A program made the translations under genes and the position numbers. From assembly GCA_937876775.1 (NCBI GenBank), contig CALEFA010000063.1, positions 102,977-166,976 of the forward strand: 64,000 nt of DNA, in the 5' to 3' direction. The notes under the pieces were generated by a model. That model was not told the origin of the DNA and did no database searches. It worked only from the letters and a program-made list of their open reading frames with translations. This document shows, piece by piece, positions 63,735 through 64,000 of this stretch; the first letter of the stretch is position 1, and every line of letters begins with the position of its first letter. This stretch comes from an uncultured Rhodobiaceae bacterium (GTDB lineage Bacteria; Pseudomonadota; Alphaproteobacteria; RS24).

Positions 63735-63816
63735 GAGGCCAGATGGGGACGCCCAGCGTTGAGGCTGCTGTCGTGAGGTAACGCCGGTGAAAGCGATCGT
63801 CTTCTCGACCGCACCA
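63735..63816 (+). pseudogene. Decayed tRNA-Leu copy
   Basis: About 82 bases similar to tRNA-Leu(GAG) at 61983. The anticodon arm CAGCG-TTGAGGC-TGCTG keeps the GAG anticodon and the last 18 bases with CCA are identical, but the T loop is CGATCGT instead of TTCGAGT, the 5' acceptor strand is not recognisable, and there are small indels between. It should not make a working tRNA. It is either a duplicated tRNA gone to decay or a scar left at the edge of an insertion. Confidence 0.65.
63799..63816 (+). repeat. Direct repeat, copy B (tRNA-Leu remnant 3' end)
   Basis: Exact 18-base match in the same orientation to 62052-62069. Together they bracket 1.7 kb that contains two genes and no integrase. 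Confidence 0.8.
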
Positions 63817-63915
63817 TGGTGGCAGCCAGCCCCTTTTTCTGATTTTTATAGACGCCCCACGGTTTTCTGCTAACCTTTGGAAATCAAATTCAAAAGTGCT
63901 TCGGCGCAGGGAAAA

Positions 63916-64000
63916 ATGAAAACAAATAAACCGCTTCTTATATTGCTTTTTGTTGGTTTTATCAGCGCTCAGCTGATGGTGGCCACGCATATCGCTCAGT
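63916..64000 (+). CDS. Unidentified membrane or secreted protein, 5' part
   Basis: The frame begins at an ATG preceded by GCAGGGAAAA and runs off the window after 28 codons. It reads as a signal peptide or membrane helix (MKTNKPLLILLFVGFISAQ, then LMVATHIAQ). Nothing further can be said about the family. Confidence 0.45.
   Translation, partial: MKTNKPLLILLFVGFISAQLMVATHIAQ

Overview
The window looks like chromosome of a free-living alphaproteobacterium, probably marine. Supporting signs are moderate GC with a TTG/GCC/GGC-rich codon style, an F1-ATPase assembly chaperone of the ATP12 family, a short 63-residue SecE, a zinc-free S14, a short-form phosphatidylserine decarboxylase, and alpha-type ribosomal operons that lack rpmJ after secY and rpsD before rpoA. 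Genus or order cannot be fixed from the sequence alone.

Layout. 1-2562: the 3' part of a citramalate/isopropylmalate-synthase-type gene, then psd and pssA (phosphatidylethanolamine synthesis). 2559-6949 (minus): a two-gene RND efflux pump (permease and adaptor). 7176-21641: a mixed metabolic and accessory stretch with a DUF1330 protein, two GST-fold proteins, a 2,4-dienoyl-CoA-reductase-type flavoenzyme, gamma-glutamyltransferase, the tRNA hydroxylase TrhO, a flavin monooxygenase, a secreted alkylsulfatase, a nitronate-monooxygenase-like protein, a thiolase, a DUF3237 protein, a double CDGSH iron-sulfur protein and the rRNA methyltransferase RlmB.

21787-53442 is a nearly unbroken 31.6-kb gene-expression block on the plus strand: tRNA-Tyr, tRNA-Gly, tuf copy 1, tRNA-Trp, secE, nusG, rplKAJL, rpoBC, rpsL-rpsG-fusA-tuf copy 2, the S10 and spc operons through secY and adk, then rpsM-rpsK-rpoA-rplQ. 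Several untranslated segments in it carry clear stem-loops that fit known sites of ribosomal-protein autoregulation or attenuation. The two tuf genes are identical except for the last two codons.

53535-61904: crcB, an RluC-type pseudouridine synthase, a HAD phosphatase and the ATP12 chaperone in a tight run; pccB-pccA (propionyl-CoA carboxylase); lipB on the opposite strand; and a siroheme-synthase-like dehydrogenase overlapping a cysH of the iron-sulfur APS-reductase type. 61983-64000: tRNA-Leu(GAG), then an AT-rich gap, a secreted protein of unknown family and a fatty-acid-hydroxylase/sterol-desaturase protein, closed by a decayed second copy of the tRNA-Leu sequence with an 18-bp perfect direct repeat. 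This small bracketed segment is the most unusual part of the window. A last gene starts at 63916 and runs off the end.
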